64,000 bases of DNA, taken from positions 1,302,001 through 1,366,000 of the forward strand of contig NZ_BMMW01000002.1 in assembly GCF_014646135.1 (NCBI RefSeq). The letters are read 5' to 3'. The translations under genes were made by a program, and so were the position numbers. The stretch comes from Nocardia camponoti (lineage in GTDB: Bacteria; Actinomycetota; Actinomycetes; Mycobacteriales; Mycobacteriaceae). Every line of letters starts with the position of its first letter. Within the stretch, counting starts at the first letter, position 1. Shown one piece after another: positions 23,050 through 31,063 of this stretch. The notes beneath the pieces are model-generated. The model worked only from the letters and a program-made list of their open reading frames with translations. It was not told the origin of the DNA and did no database searches.

Positions 23050-24024
23050 TTGACCACACCGAATCAGTCGAACGACGATCGGAACTCGACCAACGGCGTC
23101 ACCGAGCGGGTGGCCTCTTCTCCGATCCAGCCGCGGCCGATCCCTCGTCAGGGTGGCGCTGAGTCGGCGGCACCGGAATCCGCTGAGCCGTCGGGCTCGA
23201 ATGCGCCGACGGTGAAGGCGAAATCCTCGCCGTACCAGGATGGTTGGGCGCAGCTGCCGCAGCGGGAGCCGCAGTCGAACCTGTACCGGCCCGGCGAGTC
23301 GCCGAACTCGGGTAGGTCGTCGGGTCAGTCGGCACCAGCGAGTAGCGGCGGCGGACTCGGCGGCGGTGGGCTCAAGGGCAGCGGGTCGAACGCCCGCACC
23401 ACCGCCGACCTCGCCGCCAAGGCCGCGCGCAAGGAAGCGGCGATGGTGAAGTCGGTCGGCATCGACGGACCTACTCGCTCGATCGCGCGTCCTGAGCTGG
23501 TCAAGGACATGCCCGACCTGTCTGAGGTGCGTCACCCCACCCCGGAAGCGCCCCCCGCGGCCGCGACCGGGCTACCGATGGCGCAGATCCCAACGCCGAG
23601 CGCCCGTACCGTGTCGGCGACCGCGCCTGCCGGTCCGGTCGCGATCGCTGCCGCATCATCGGGTGACCCGCTGCGTGCGACGGTGCAGATTCGACGCATC
23701 GATCCGTGGTCCACGTTGAAGATCACGCTGGTCATCAGCGTCGCGCTGTTCTTCGTGTGGATGCTCGCGGTTGGTCTGCTCTACATCGTGCTCGCGGGCA
23801 TGGGTGTGTGGGACAACCTCGATTCGAGCCTCGGCGAGATGCTCAACCCGGACGGTTCGGGTTCGAGTCTCATCGACGCGGGCACGATCTTCGGCTATGC
23901 GGGCGTGATCGGACTTATCAACGTGGTGCTTTTCACGGCGCTCGCCACCGTTGGTGTGTTCATCTACAACCAGTGCTGCGATCTGGTCGGTGGCATCCAG
24001 GTGACCCTGGCTGACCCGGACTAG
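23050..24024 (+). CDS. DUF3566 membrane protein (Rv0007-like)
   Basis: A 324-aa protein starting at TTG 23050 behind CTGAGGA. The N-terminal about 215 residues are disordered and rich in Pro, Ser, Gly and Ala. The DUF3566 domain (about 215-324) follows, starting at [18 protein letters not shown], with two membrane helices (about 228-255 and 290-310). The family always sits after gyrA in this order. Its function is unknown, but its position at the polar-growth/origin cluster and the long cytoplasmic tail suggest a membrane scaffold. Confidence 0.85.
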   Translation: MTTPNQSNDDRNSTNGVTERVASSPIQPRPIPRQGGAESAAPESAEPSGSNAPTVKAKSSPYQDGWAQLPQREPQSNLYRPGESPNSGRSSGQSAPASSGGGLGGGGLKGSGSNARTTADLAAKAARKEAAMVKSVGIDGPTRSIARPELVKDMPDLSEVRHPTPEAPPAAATGLPMAQIPTPSARTVSATAPAGPVAIAAASSGDPLRATVQIRRIDPWSTLKITLVISVALFFVWMLAVGLLYIVLAGMGVWDNLDSSLGEMLNPDGSGSSLIDAGTIFGYAGVIGLINVVLFTALATVGVFIYNQCCDLVGGIQVTLADPD

Positions 24025-24041
24025 GCATCGGTTTTCCACAG

Positions 24042-24081
24042 CGGCCGGTCGACCCAAAAACAGGGTTTGACCGGCCGTTTT
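24042..24081 (+). terminator. Intrinsic terminator after the DUF3566 gene
   Basis: CGGCCGGTC (24042-24050) pairs with GACCGGCCG (24069-24077), followed by TTTT. Confidence 0.85.
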
Positions 24082-24136
24082 GGTTATTGGACGTGCGGTA
24101 GGGTAACCTCGTTCCTCGTTGGAAACAACACGGTAC

Positions 24137-24210
24137 GGGCCTATAGCTCAGGCGGTTAGAGCGCTTCGCTGATAACGAAGAGGTCGGAGGTTCAAGTCCT
24201 CCTAGGCCCA
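24137..24210 (+). tRNA. tRNA-Ile (GAT anticodon)
   Basis: A complete cloverleaf: acceptor GGGCCTA/TAGGCCC, D-arm GCTCAGGCGGTTAGAGC, anticodon arm CTTCGCTGATAACGAAG with GAT, T-arm GGAGGTTCAAGTCCTCC and discriminator A. The CCA end is not encoded. Confidence 0.97.
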
Positions 24211-24241
24211 CTCCCGAAAAACACCCGTTAAGGTGGGAATT

Positions 24242-24352
24242 ATGAAACTTGTCCTTACTGTCGGTGTTGTCATCGCGGTTCTGGTCGGTCTCGCTAAATT
24301 CCGCAAGCGTGAGGAAAGCGCCGACGTGTGGCACGAAGTCACCGCTCGCTAA
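24242..24352 (+). CDS. DLW-39 family small protein
   Basis: A 36-aa peptide beginning MKLVLTVGVVIAVLVGLAKF, a single hydrophobic helix, followed by FRKREESADVWHEVTAR. The short hydrophobic N-terminus plus an acidic D-W ending is the DLW-39 family pattern. That family lies between tRNA-Ile and tRNA-Ala near the origin in many Mycobacteriales. AAGGTGGG lies upstream of ATG 24242. The function is unknown. Confidence 0.8.
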   Translation: MKLVLTVGVVIAVLVGLAKFRKREESADVWHEVTAR

Positions 24353-24365
24353 CCTACCTACACTC

Positions 24366-24438
24366 GGGGCCTTAGCTCAGTTGGTAGAGCGCCGCCTTTG
24401 CAAGGCGGATGTCAGGAGTTCGAATCTCCTAGGCTCCA
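24366..24438 (+). tRNA. tRNA-Ala (TGC anticodon)
   Basis: Acceptor GGGGCCT/AGGCTCC with one G-T pair, D-arm GCTCAGTTGGTAGAGC, anticodon stem-loop CCGCCTTTGCAAGGCGG with TGC, T-arm AGGAGTTCGAATCTCCT, discriminator A. Confidence 0.97.
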
Positions 24439-24443
24439 CAATC

Positions 24444-24484
24444 GCCCGTTTCTCCACATTTCACCGTGGGGGAGCGGGCTTTTT
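24444..24484 (+). terminator. Intrinsic terminator after tRNA-Ala
   Basis: GCCCG...TCTCCAC pairs with GTGGGGGAGCGGGC, closing at 24479 and followed by TTTTT. Confidence 0.82.
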
Positions 24485-24507
24485 GCTTTCCCTTACGCTC
24501 AGTGCCC

Positions 24508-25440
24508 GTGAACGCTTCGGTTTTCGACTTCCTCGTCACCGCTACGCCGAGTCCCGCTGGCCGCCTGCATTCGGACCGGCTTGACACCCCAGCGATGTTG
24601 GCGCGTCACGGTGAGCGCGCGGGTGCGTTCGAAGCCACCATCGACCGTGCCGCCGTTGCTGGATTCGACAGCACCACAATGGGTTCGGCGTTTCTCGGCG
24701 GCTATCAGGAGGCGTTGCGCGCGCTGGTGTGGCCGATCGCCAACGACGAGTTGGCGTCGATGTGCGCGACTGAGGCTGGTGGTGGGCGTCCGTCGGCGAT
24801 GACGACCACCGTCGACGGCGACGGAGTGGTGCGCGGCACCAAGACCTTCGCCACCCTTGGCGAGTTCGCGACCCGGTTCTTGGTAATCGCGGTAGCGGGT
24901 GTGCTGGACGACAAGCCGCTGCTGCGCGCGGTCTGGGTACCCGCGAACGCCATTGGCGTCACGGTGACGCCGCTGGACGCCTTGCCGTTCGCGCCAGAGA
25001 TCCCACACGCGAGCGTGCGTTTCGACGACGTGGTTGGGCAGTTGCTACCCGGCGATGGTTACACCGATTATTTGAAGCCTTTCCGCACTGTCGAGGACTT
25101 GCACGTCCTTGCCGCTGTGCTTGGTCAGTTGGTACGGGTGGGCAGGGTTGCGAATTGGCCGAATGTGGCGTTAGAGCGCCTCCTAGCGGTGTTTGCGGCG
25201 GTGCGTGGACTGAGCGGTGACGCGGAAGCGAACTGCGCGGGCGTGCACATCGCCCTTGGTGGAGTTTTTGACCAGCTCGCCGCGCTGCTCGCGGATCTAG
25301 AGCCGCTGTGGGAATCGGTTGACCCGGAAACGGTGGCGGCTTGGGAGCGCGACACTCCGCTGCTTGGGGTGGCAGGGAAGGTGCGGGCGCTGCGCTTGGC
25401 TGCCGCCTGGAAATCAGTGTCTGGAACGCGGAGCTCGTAG
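24508..25440 (+). CDS. Acyl-CoA dehydrogenase-like protein, short and divergent
   Basis: About 310 aa, shorter than the usual 380-400. The middle part follows the acyl-CoA dehydrogenase pattern: CATEAGGGRPSAMTTTVDGD and the strand GTKTFATLGEFATRFLVIA, then ASVRFDDVV. The N-terminal helical domain is reduced and I see no clear catalytic glutamate in the C-terminal helical domain, so it may be a non-canonical or inactive member. GTG 24508 and GTG 24502 are possible starts. It lies alone after the tRNA-Ala terminator. Confidence 0.66.
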   Translation: MNASVFDFLVTATPSPAGRLHSDRLDTPAMLARHGERAGAFEATIDRAAVAGFDSTTMGSAFLGGYQEALRALVWPIANDELASMCATEAGGGRPSAMTTTVDGDGVVRGTKTFATLGEFATRFLVIAVAGVLDDKPLLRAVWVPANAIGVTVTPLDALPFAPEIPHASVRFDDVVGQLLPGDGYTDYLKPFRTVEDLHVLAAVLGQLVRVGRVANWPNVALERLLAVFAAVRGLSGDAEANCAGVHIALGGVFDQLAALLADLEPLWESVDPETVAAWERDTPLLGVAGKVRALRLAAAWKSVSGTRSS

Positions 25441-25478
25441 CTAGTTTTAACTCGCTAAAACGGCCCGGAAAATGGGGA

Positions 25479-25517
25479 GCGGGCCTCGGCGAAGGGGGGG
25501 AGTTAGCCGAGGCCCGC
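25479..25517. terminator. Hairpin with G7 loop, first of a pair
   Basis: GCGGGCCTCGGC (25479-25490) pairs perfectly with GCCGAGGCCCGC (25506-25517). The loop contains a run of seven G. No T-tract follows, so the terminator role is inferred from position after the acyl-CoA dehydrogenase-like gene. Confidence 0.55.
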
Positions 25518-25522
25518 GTAAG

Positions 25523-25547
25523 GTCGGCCCGGGGGGGAGGGGCCGAC
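25523..25547. repeat. Hairpin with G7 loop, second of a pair
   Basis: GTCGGCCC (25523-25530) and GGGCCGAC (25540-25547) enclose GGGGGGGAG. It follows the first hairpin after five bases. Confidence 0.55.
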
Positions 25548-25949
25548 GTGAATGATCCTACGCGATGTCTGGCCAATTCGGGGACGCGCAACAGAGAAAT
25601 TTCTTGCGGAGTGTCACTTCGGTGCGTTACGTGCCGGTAGGTTTGCACTGGTCCAGGGCGATTTCGCTCGGCCGTTTATCCGACTCGTTCGCTAAAGGTG
25701 CTGTCTAGCAACGCTTTTCGTGAGATAGCCCATTCGTGAAACTCCCTGATGCGTGAAGCGGCGCGATTGTGACTTCGCGCAAATGCGCACGAAATCAGTC
25801 CGATTCGTCGCGTGTCGCGTAGGTATGGGCATGTCGTGAACGGCCCTGTTCGCCTTGACGATCCGCCAACCTTGCTCCCGCCAAAATCTCGGATGAAACT
25901 TGTCGGTGGGTGGGGCAATACTGGGCGTACCTACGAGGTGAGGAGAATC

Positions 25950-26939
25950 ATGCCCGACGCAATCGTTGCCGAGGGTCTGGTCAAGCGGTACGGGCGGCTC
26001 ACCGCCCTAGACGGGCTCGATCTCACCGTGCCTGAGGGCACCGTCACCGCATTGCTTGGGCCGAACGGCGCTGGCAAGACCACGACCGTTCGCGTACTAA
26101 CCACCCTGCTCGTTCCCGACGAAGGCCACGCCACCGTCGCTGGCATCGACGTCATGCGCAATCCACAAGCGCTACGTTCGCGCATCGGCGCGTCCGGCCA
26201 ATACGCGGCCGTCGACGAATACCTCACTGGGTTCGAGAACCTGGAGATGGTCGGCAGGCTCTACCACCTTGGCACCGCGCGGGCCAAGGAACGGGCGCGC
26301 GAACTGCTTGACCGGTTCCGGCTCACCGATGCCGCCGACCGGCCGGTTAAGGGGTACTCCGGCGGTATGCGGCGCAGGCTCGACCTCGCGGGAGCGCTTG
26401 TCGCGAATCCGCCGGTGCTCTTCCTCGACGAGCCGACTACTGGCCTGGATCCCCGTGCGCGCCTTGATCTTTGGGACGTTATCGACGAATTAGTCGCTGG
26501 CGGAACAACATTGCTGCTCACCACGCAGTACATGGACGAGGCCGACCGGCTCGCCGATTCCATCGCGGTCATCGACCGAGGCAAGGTCATCGCGCGCGGC
26601 ACCGCCGACGAACTCAAGACCCTCGTCGGTGGCGACCGCATCGAACTCACCGTCGCGTCCAACGACGAGCTCACCAGTGCGCGCGAGATCCTCGCCAGCG
26701 TCGCCGACGGCGAGATTCACGTGGAACAGGGCTTGCGTCGCATCACCGTTCCCGTGTCCGACGGCTCAACCGACCTGGTCACCGCCATCGGCAAGCTCAC
26801 CGCGCACAAGATCGGCGTCAACGACGTCGCGTTGCGTCGGCCTTCGCTCGATGACGTGTTCCTCACCCTCACTGGGCACGAGGCCGAAGAACTGGTCAAC
26901 GGTGCGGCCGCGCTCGACAAGAAGGGGACGGATCGATGA
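25950..26939 (+). CDS. ABC transporter ATP-binding protein, DrrA type
   Basis: A 329-aa ATPase of a drug-type exporter. Walker A is GPNGAGKTTTVRVL, the Q-loop region GASGQYAAVDEYLTG, signature YSGGMRRRLDLAGAL, Walker B PVLFLDEPTTGLDP and the switch histidine region LLTTQYMDEADRLAD. The C-terminal domain (about 230-310) is the DrrA-type extension. The frame is open upstream to 25812, but ATG 25950 follows GAGGAG directly and begins the domain. It overlaps the permease gene by four bases (ATGA). The substrate is unknown. Confidence 0.92.
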   Translation: MPDAIVAEGLVKRYGRLTALDGLDLTVPEGTVTALLGPNGAGKTTTVRVLTTLLVPDEGHATVAGIDVMRNPQALRSRIGASGQYAAVDEYLTGFENLEMVGRLYHLGTARAKERARELLDRFRLTDAADRPVKGYSGGMRRRLDLAGALVANPPVLFLDEPTTGLDPRARLDLWDVIDELVAGGTTLLLTTQYMDEADRLADSIAVIDRGKVIARGTADELKTLVGGDRIELTVASNDELTSAREILASVADGEIHVEQGLRRITVPVSDGSTDLVTAIGKLTAHKIGVNDVALRRPSLDDVFLTLTGHEAEELVNGAAALDKKGTDR

Positions 26940-27796
26940 CAACAACCGGGTTCGACGGCTTCGCGCCCATCGAGAAACTAGGCATCGGCCAACGGCTCGG
27001 CATGGTGGTCAGCGACAGCCTCACCATCGCCAAGCGCAACGTCACCAAGATCAAGCGCGTGCCCGACGTGCTCATCTTTTCCACGGCGTCACCGGTCATG
27101 TTCGTGCTGCTTTTCGCGTACGTCTTCGGTTCGGCCATCGAGATTCCCGGCATGTCCGGCGGTTATCGCGAGTTCCTGATGGCAGGCATCTTCGCCCAAA
27201 CCGTGGTTTTCGGTGCCACCTTTACCGGTGCTGGCCTGGCCGAAGATATGCAGAAGGGCATCATCGACCGGTTCCGTTCGCTGCCGATGGCACCGTCGGC
27301 GGTGCTGTTCGGGCGCACGCTTTCCGACGTAGTGATCAACGTCGTTAGCCTCGTTGTGATGTCGCTGACGGGCTTGCTCGTCGGTTGGCGGATCCACTCT
27401 TCGGTGCTCGACGCGGTGCTCGCCTACGTGCTTTTGCTGCTTTTCGCGTACGCGGTTTCGTGGATCATGGCCGTTGTCGGCCTGCTTGTTCGCGCGCCTG
27501 AGGTGTTCAACAACGCCAGCTTCATGGTGATTTTCCCGCTCACCTTCCTCGCGAACACGTTCGTGCCGTTGCAGGGTTTGCCTACGCCGCTGCGGGTTTT
27601 CGCGGAATGGAATCCGGTGTCGGCGCTTACGCAGGCAACTCGCGATTTGTTCGGCAATACCGACCCACTGATGCCGGTGCCGTCGGCGTGGCCGTTGCAG
27701 CATCCTGAGGTGGCCACGTTGCTGTGGATCGTGGTGATCCTGGTGATCTTCGTGCCGCTAGCGCAGTTGCAGTACAAGAAGGCGGTCTCGCGCTAA
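26936..27796 (+). CDS. ABC-2 type permease, DrrB type
   Basis: A 286-aa membrane protein with about six helices (for example PVMFVLLFAYVFGSAIEIPG, VVISLVVMSLTGLLVG-like segments, AYVLLLLFAYAVSWIMAVVG and LLWIVVILVIFVPLAQ). The ABC-2 motif region FNNASFMVIFPLTFLANTFVP with LRVFAEWNPVSALTQATRDL is typical of DrrB permeases. It is translationally coupled to the ATPase and forms the membrane channel of an exporter. Confidence 0.92.
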   Translation: MTTTGFDGFAPIEKLGIGQRLGMVVSDSLTIAKRNVTKIKRVPDVLIFSTASPVMFVLLFAYVFGSAIEIPGMSGGYREFLMAGIFAQTVVFGATFTGAGLAEDMQKGIIDRFRSLPMAPSAVLFGRTLSDVVINVVSLVVMSLTGLLVGWRIHSSVLDAVLAYVLLLLFAYAVSWIMAVVGLLVRAPEVFNNASFMVIFPLTFLANTFVPLQGLPTPLRVFAEWNPVSALTQATRDLFGNTDPLMPVPSAWPLQHPEVATLLWIVVILVIFVPLAQLQYKKAVSR

Positions 27797-27804
27797 AACA
27801 GCTT

Positions 27805-27833
27805 GGCCGTCCCTCGGGAGTCGAGGGACGGCC
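27805..27833. terminator. Hairpin between convergent ABC permease and ppiA genes
   Basis: GGCCGTCCCTC and GAGGGACGGCC form a perfect 11-bp stem with a 7-nt loop. It lacks a long T-run but lies between convergent stops. Confidence 0.7.
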
Positions 27834-27835
27834 AA

Positions 27836-27851
27836 TGCTTCACGTGAAACC
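27836..27851. promoter_or_regulatory. Degenerate parS-like site
   Basis: TGCTTCACGTGAAACC keeps the TTCACGTGAA core and most of both arms but has two mismatches to the consensus. It lies in the ABC-ppiA gap, about 13 kb from oriC. Confidence 0.5.
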
Positions 27852-27857
27852 TTGCGA

Positions 27858-28385
27858 TTAGTCCACGGTGATGCTGGAAATCACGACGGGCTCGACCGGT
27901 CGGTCGTTGCGGTCGGTCTTGGTTTCGGCGATCGCGTCGACAACCTTGCGCGAATCGGGGTCGACGACCTCGCCGAAGATCGTGTGCTTGCGGTTCAAGT
28001 GCGGCTGCGCGCCCACCGTCACGAAGAACTGCGAGCCGTTGGTGCCAGGTCCCGCGTTCGCCATCGCGAGTAGGTAGCCGCGGTCGAAACGTAGTTCGGG
28101 ATGGAACTCGTCGCCGAACTCGAAGCCCGGGCCGCCACGGCCGGTGCCGGTTGGGTCACCGCCCTGGATCATGAAGCCTGGGATCACCCGGTGGAACACG
28201 GCACCGTCATAGAACGGACCCGATTCCGTGCCGCCCGCGTTGGGCGTGGTGTACGGTGCGGTTCCCTCGGCGAGCCCGACGAAATTGCGCACGGTCTTGG
28301 GTGCGTGATTGCCGAAGAGCGCGATCTTGATGTCGCCGTGGTTCGTGTGCAGCGTCGCTACGGAGGTCTGATTGGGTGAGGTCAC
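27858..28385 (-). CDS. ppiA: Peptidyl-prolyl cis-trans isomerase (cyclophilin) PpiA
   Basis: A 175-aa cytoplasmic cyclophilin. The signature motifs are present: FHRVIPGFMIQGGDPTGTG, LAMANAGPGTNGSQFFVT and HTIFGEVV. The frame is open upstream to about 28592, but GTG 28385 gives the family start (TSPNQTSVATLHTNHGDI). It catalyses proline isomerisation in protein folding. Position and orientation match Rv0009 locality near crgA. Confidence 0.93.
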   Translation of the reverse strand: MTSPNQTSVATLHTNHGDIKIALFGNHAPKTVRNFVGLAEGTAPYTTPNAGGTESGPFYDGAVFHRVIPGFMIQGGDPTGTGRGGPGFEFGDEFHPELRFDRGYLLAMANAGPGTNGSQFFVTVGAQPHLNRKHTIFGEVVDPDSRKVVDAIAETKTDRNDRPVEPVVISSITVD

Positions 28386-28515
28386 GCGAGTTATGGTGCC
28401 ACGACGCGCCGTGTTCACCGCCCGCTCAGCGCCCGCGTGTTTCGGGCAAAACGGCACCCGGACTAGGGTCGGGCGTCGAAGGCGGCGGGCGCACGGGTGT
28501 GCCAAAGTGGTTGGC

Positions 28516-28683
28516 ATGAAGCTTCGTAACCCACTGATCGCCACGCTCGCCGTCGCGGGTGCTGCCGCTGTCGCCGCGTTCGCCCGCAGCAAGCGTCCCC
28601 AACTTCCCGAGCCCGCTCTCGAACCGCCGCGTCTCGGCTACCGAGGTGGCAGCGAGACCAACGGCAGCGGTTCCCTCAGCTAG
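28516..28683 (+). CDS. Small hypothetical protein with one hydrophobic helix
   Basis: A possible 55-aa peptide starting MKLRNPLIATLAVAGAAAV, with an Ala/Val-rich N-terminal helix, a basic AFARSKRP stretch and a Pro/Gly-rich tail. It resembles small membrane proteins but matches no family I recognise. Its last eight bases overlap the convergent PH-domain-like gene. Support is limited to the start codon, the hydrophobic helix and a gap otherwise without a gene. Confidence 0.4.
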   Translation: MKLRNPLIATLAVAGAAAVAAFARSKRPQLPEPALEPPRLGYRGGSETNGSGSLS

Positions 28684-29146
28684 CCCCAGTCGTCCTGGCA
28701 ACCGAGGCGAACCCGTTCACGACCAGGGCGTCGTAAACATCGTTCGGGTTCGCGCCAAGGTCCCAGCGACCGAAAATCAGCAGGCGTTCGTTGTCGCCAT
28801 CGCGCACGTCGATTTCCAACATGGCCGTGCGCCGACCGATGCGGCGATACGACGGGATCGCTATCCGTTCGATCTGATCGAGCGGATAGGTCTTCGGTCC
28901 GGAGAACGTGCCAACGATGAGGCTCGGTGGCTTGCCTGGCACAACGGTAAGGCGCGGACGCTGCCGAAACCCAACAATCGCCATGCCAACCACCGCGATC
29001 GCGGCCAGTCCAATGAGCAGGCGCGATGGCCCGTCGGTGGCGAAAAAGGCGGCGACAACGAGAACGACGCCGCCAATCGACAGTGCGATAAGGGCGGAAG
29101 GCTTCGTCGACCACGACAACGGTTGCGCCGTCTGACCTGCGCTCAT
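28676..29146 (-). CDS. PH-domain-like membrane protein (Rv0010c family)
   Basis: About 156 aa from ATG 29146 (SAGQTAQPLSW). Two adjacent hydrophobic helices (about residues 20-65) are followed by a basic linker (FRQRPRLTVVPG) and a PH-like beta domain ending in a helix (NPNDVYDALVVNGFA). This is the Rv0010c arrangement, located between ppiA and crgA in mycobacteria. The function is unknown. The frame is also open to 29194. Confidence 0.78.
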   Translation of the reverse strand: MSAGQTAQPLSWSTKPSALIALSIGGVVLVVAAFFATDGPSRLLIGLAAIAVVGMAIVGFRQRPRLTVVPGKPPSLIVGTFSGPKTYPLDQIERIAIPSYRRIGRRTAMLEIDVRDGDNERLLIFGRWDLGANPNDVYDALVVNGFASVARTTGAS

Positions 29147-29231
29147 GCCGCTTTTGCCCCTATCGGTGTCAAAGTTGTCCACAGGTTCATCCACAGGGTG
29201 TGGATGAATGACAACGGTGTAATTCGCGGGG

Positions 29232-29498
29232 TTACCGCCACCGCATGGTCATGATCAGGCCAACGACCATCAGGCCGAAACCGATCAGGAAGTTCCATGC
29301 GTTGAGGTCGCTCATCCAGCTGATGTGCTCGGCGGCGAGGTAGTAGACAATCAGCCACACGAGGCCAGCGAGCATGAAACCCAGCATGATCGCGACGTAC
29401 CAGACCGGCGACGGCCCGAGCGCCTTCACCTTCACCGGGGTGCGGCTGGCGGGGCTTGGGGTTGAATCGGCCTTCTTGCGGACCTTGGACTTGGGCAT
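29232..29498 (-). CDS. crgA: Cell division protein CrgA
   Basis: An 88-aa membrane protein with a basic, flexible N-terminus ([13 protein letters not shown]) and two membrane helices (about 32-55, [20 protein letters not shown], and 66-86, [17 protein letters not shown]). CrgA recruits division and peptidoglycan synthesis factors at the septum in mycobacteria and regulates division in Streptomyces. Location upstream of pabA is conserved. Confidence 0.93.
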   Translation of the reverse strand: MPKSKVRKKADSTPSPASRTPVKVKALGPSPVWYVAIMLGFMLAGLVWLIVYYLAAEHISWMSDLNAWNFLIGFGLMVVGLIMTMRWR

Positions 29499-29561
29499 GA
29501 CGTCCTCGTATTCGGCGTACAGGTAAGCCCTAGGCTATCGCAACTCACGTACCCTCGACGC

Positions 29562-30224
29562 ATGCGTGTATTGGTCGTCGACAACTACGACAGCTTCGTG
29601 TTCAACCTGGTGCAGTACCTGGGCCAACTTGGTGCCGAAGCGGTTGTCTGGCGCAATGACGACGCGCGGCTTAGCGATCTTGACGCTCTGCTCACCGAAG
29701 GCGACGAAGGCGGTCGCTTCGACGGCGTCCTCGTGAGCCCCGGCCCTGGCAGCCCCGACCGCGCTGGCGCGAGCATTCCGCTTGTCCACGCCGCAGCCAA
29801 GCACGGCACCCCACTGCTTGGCGTGTGCCTTGGGCACCAGGCCATCGGCGAAGCGTTCGGCGCGACCGTCGCCAAGGCGCCCGAGCTGCTGCACGGCAAG
29901 ACCAGTTCGGTGTTCCATGTGGGCGCGGGCGTGCTCGCCGGCCTGCCTGACCCGTTCACCGCGACGCGCTACCATTCGCTCACCGTCGTTCCCGAGACGA
30001 TGCCCGACGAACTCGTCGAGGTCGGACACACCGAAAGCGGCATCGTGATGGCGATGCGTCACCGCGACCTGCCCATTCACGGCGTGCAATTCCACCCCGA
30101 ATCGGTGCTCACCCAGGGCGGACACCGGATGCTCGCGAACTGGCTTGAGGTGTGCGGCAAACGCCCTGCCGAAGGTCTCGTTTGCGCGTTGGAAGCCGAG
30201 GTCGCCGCACTGGTCACCCAGTGA
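29562..30224 (+). CDS. pabA: Aminodeoxychorismate/anthranilate synthase glutaminase subunit
   Basis: A 220-aa class I glutamine amidotransferase. It begins MRVLVVDNYDSFVFNLVQYL, with the oxyanion strand GVLVSPGPGSP, the nucleophile elbow GVCLGHQAIGEAFG (Cys about 88) and the His-Glu pair in GVQFHPESVLTQGG. It supplies ammonia for 4-amino-4-deoxychorismate (folate) or anthranilate (tryptophan). The position next to crgA corresponds to Rv0013 (annotated trpG/pabA). The specificity cannot be decided from sequence alone. Confidence 0.92.
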   Translation: MRVLVVDNYDSFVFNLVQYLGQLGAEAVVWRNDDARLSDLDALLTEGDEGGRFDGVLVSPGPGSPDRAGASIPLVHAAAKHGTPLLGVCLGHQAIGEAFGATVAKAPELLHGKTSSVFHVGAGVLAGLPDPFTATRYHSLTVVPETMPDELVEVGHTESGIVMAMRHRDLPIHGVQFHPESVLTQGGHRMLANWLEVCGKRPAEGLVCALEAEVAALVTQ

Positions 30225-30934
30225 GCGTGCGGCCGTGGGTCACATTGTCGGTCGCGATGAGCATCGACGGCTACATCGACGACGCGTCACCTGAGCGACT
30301 GTTGCTGTCGAACGCGGCCGACTTTGACCGTGTCGACGGTTTGCGTGCCGCTTCGGACGCGATCCTGATCGGCGCGCGCACCTTGCGCACCGACAATCCG
30401 CGGTTGCTCGTCAACGATGCCGACCGTCGCGCCGCGCGGGTTGCGCGCGGCGAGCCGGAGTACCCGGTGAAGGTGACGGTCACGGAGTCGGGTGAGTTGG
30501 ACCCGACGCTGCGGTTTTGGCACACGGGCGGAAAGAAGCTGGTCTACACCGGCGCGCGGGGGGCTGCGGAACTGCGGATGCGATTCGGCGGTGATTTTGC
30601 CGAAGTCGAGATCGTCGCGCTCACCGATCTCTCGCTCGCGGCAGTCCTCGACGACCTAGGCGCACGCGGGATTCGCGAACTGATGGTCGAAGGCGGCACC
30701 GGTATCCACACCGGCTTCCTTTCCGCCGGTCTCGCTGACGAATTGAAGCTCGCCATCGCCCCGATTCTGGTCGGTGATTCGGCAGCGCCGCGCTTTGTGG
30801 ATAACTCTGATTTCCCCGGTGGTCCACAACACCGTATGGAGCTCAAGGGTGTGGACAAACTTGGGGATATCGCTGTGCTTAACTACCGGGTCAGCGATCG
30901 CCAACACCCCAAATCAAGTCCCATAGACAGCTAA
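30221..30934 (+). CDS. RibD C-terminal (pyrimidine reductase) domain protein
   Basis: A 237-aa protein starting at GTG 30221, overlapping the pabA stop by four bases. It has the NADPH-dependent reductase fold of RibD_C: WVTLSVAMSIDGYIDD, the segment AILIGARTLRTDNP, IRELMVEGGTGIHTGFL and LADELKLAIAPILVGD. This is the reductase half of riboflavin biosynthesis. A separate deaminase-type gene follows 129 bp later. A related free-standing RibD_C protein may instead act on other substrates. A perfect DnaA box lies at 30796-30804. Confidence 0.85.
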   Translation: MSVRPWVTLSVAMSIDGYIDDASPERLLLSNAADFDRVDGLRAASDAILIGARTLRTDNPRLLVNDADRRAARVARGEPEYPVKVTVTESGELDPTLRFWHTGGKKLVYTGARGAAELRMRFGGDFAEVEIVALTDLSLAAVLDDLGARGIRELMVEGGTGIHTGFLSAGLADELKLAIAPILVGDSAAPRFVDNSDFPGGPQHRMELKGVDKLGDIAVLNYRVSDRQHPKSSPIDS

Positions 30935-31040
30935 TTGCACAGGGTCTGACCTGCGAAAACAAGTCTATTCACAATCGATGCACAGGTTTTGCGACGAGGT
31001 GAATATGACTCACTCCACATCTTCCCCAGGTTGTGGATAA
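30796..31040 (-). promoter_or_regulatory. DnaA boxes at 30.8-31.0 kb
   Basis: Exact TGTGGATAA at 30796-30804 and 31032-31040, with a one-mismatch TGTGGACAA at 30851-30859. The second lies in the 129-bp gap before the deaminase gene. A third exact box lies at 31441-31449. Confidence 0.55.
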
Positions 31041-31063
31041 CTTGCTAGTCACAAAGGGAGCGC

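Larger units (their letters stand above)
25441..25949. other. Intergenic region with two G-rich hairpins
   Basis: 509 bp without a convincing gene. Two hairpins lie near its left end (25479-25517 and 25523-25547) and the right end leads to the ABC transporter start behind GAGGTGAGGAG. The rest shows no recognisable element. Confidence 0.6.

Noticed and set aside
26713..26728. GATTCACGTGGAACAG as a further parS site
   Set aside because: Too many mismatches on the right arm, and it lies inside the ABC ATPase coding sequence.
28426..28701. 91-codon minus-strand frame opposite the 55-aa small gene
   Set aside because: No recognisable family and poor start context. The plus-strand peptide with a hydrophobic helix is the better, though still weak, candidate.
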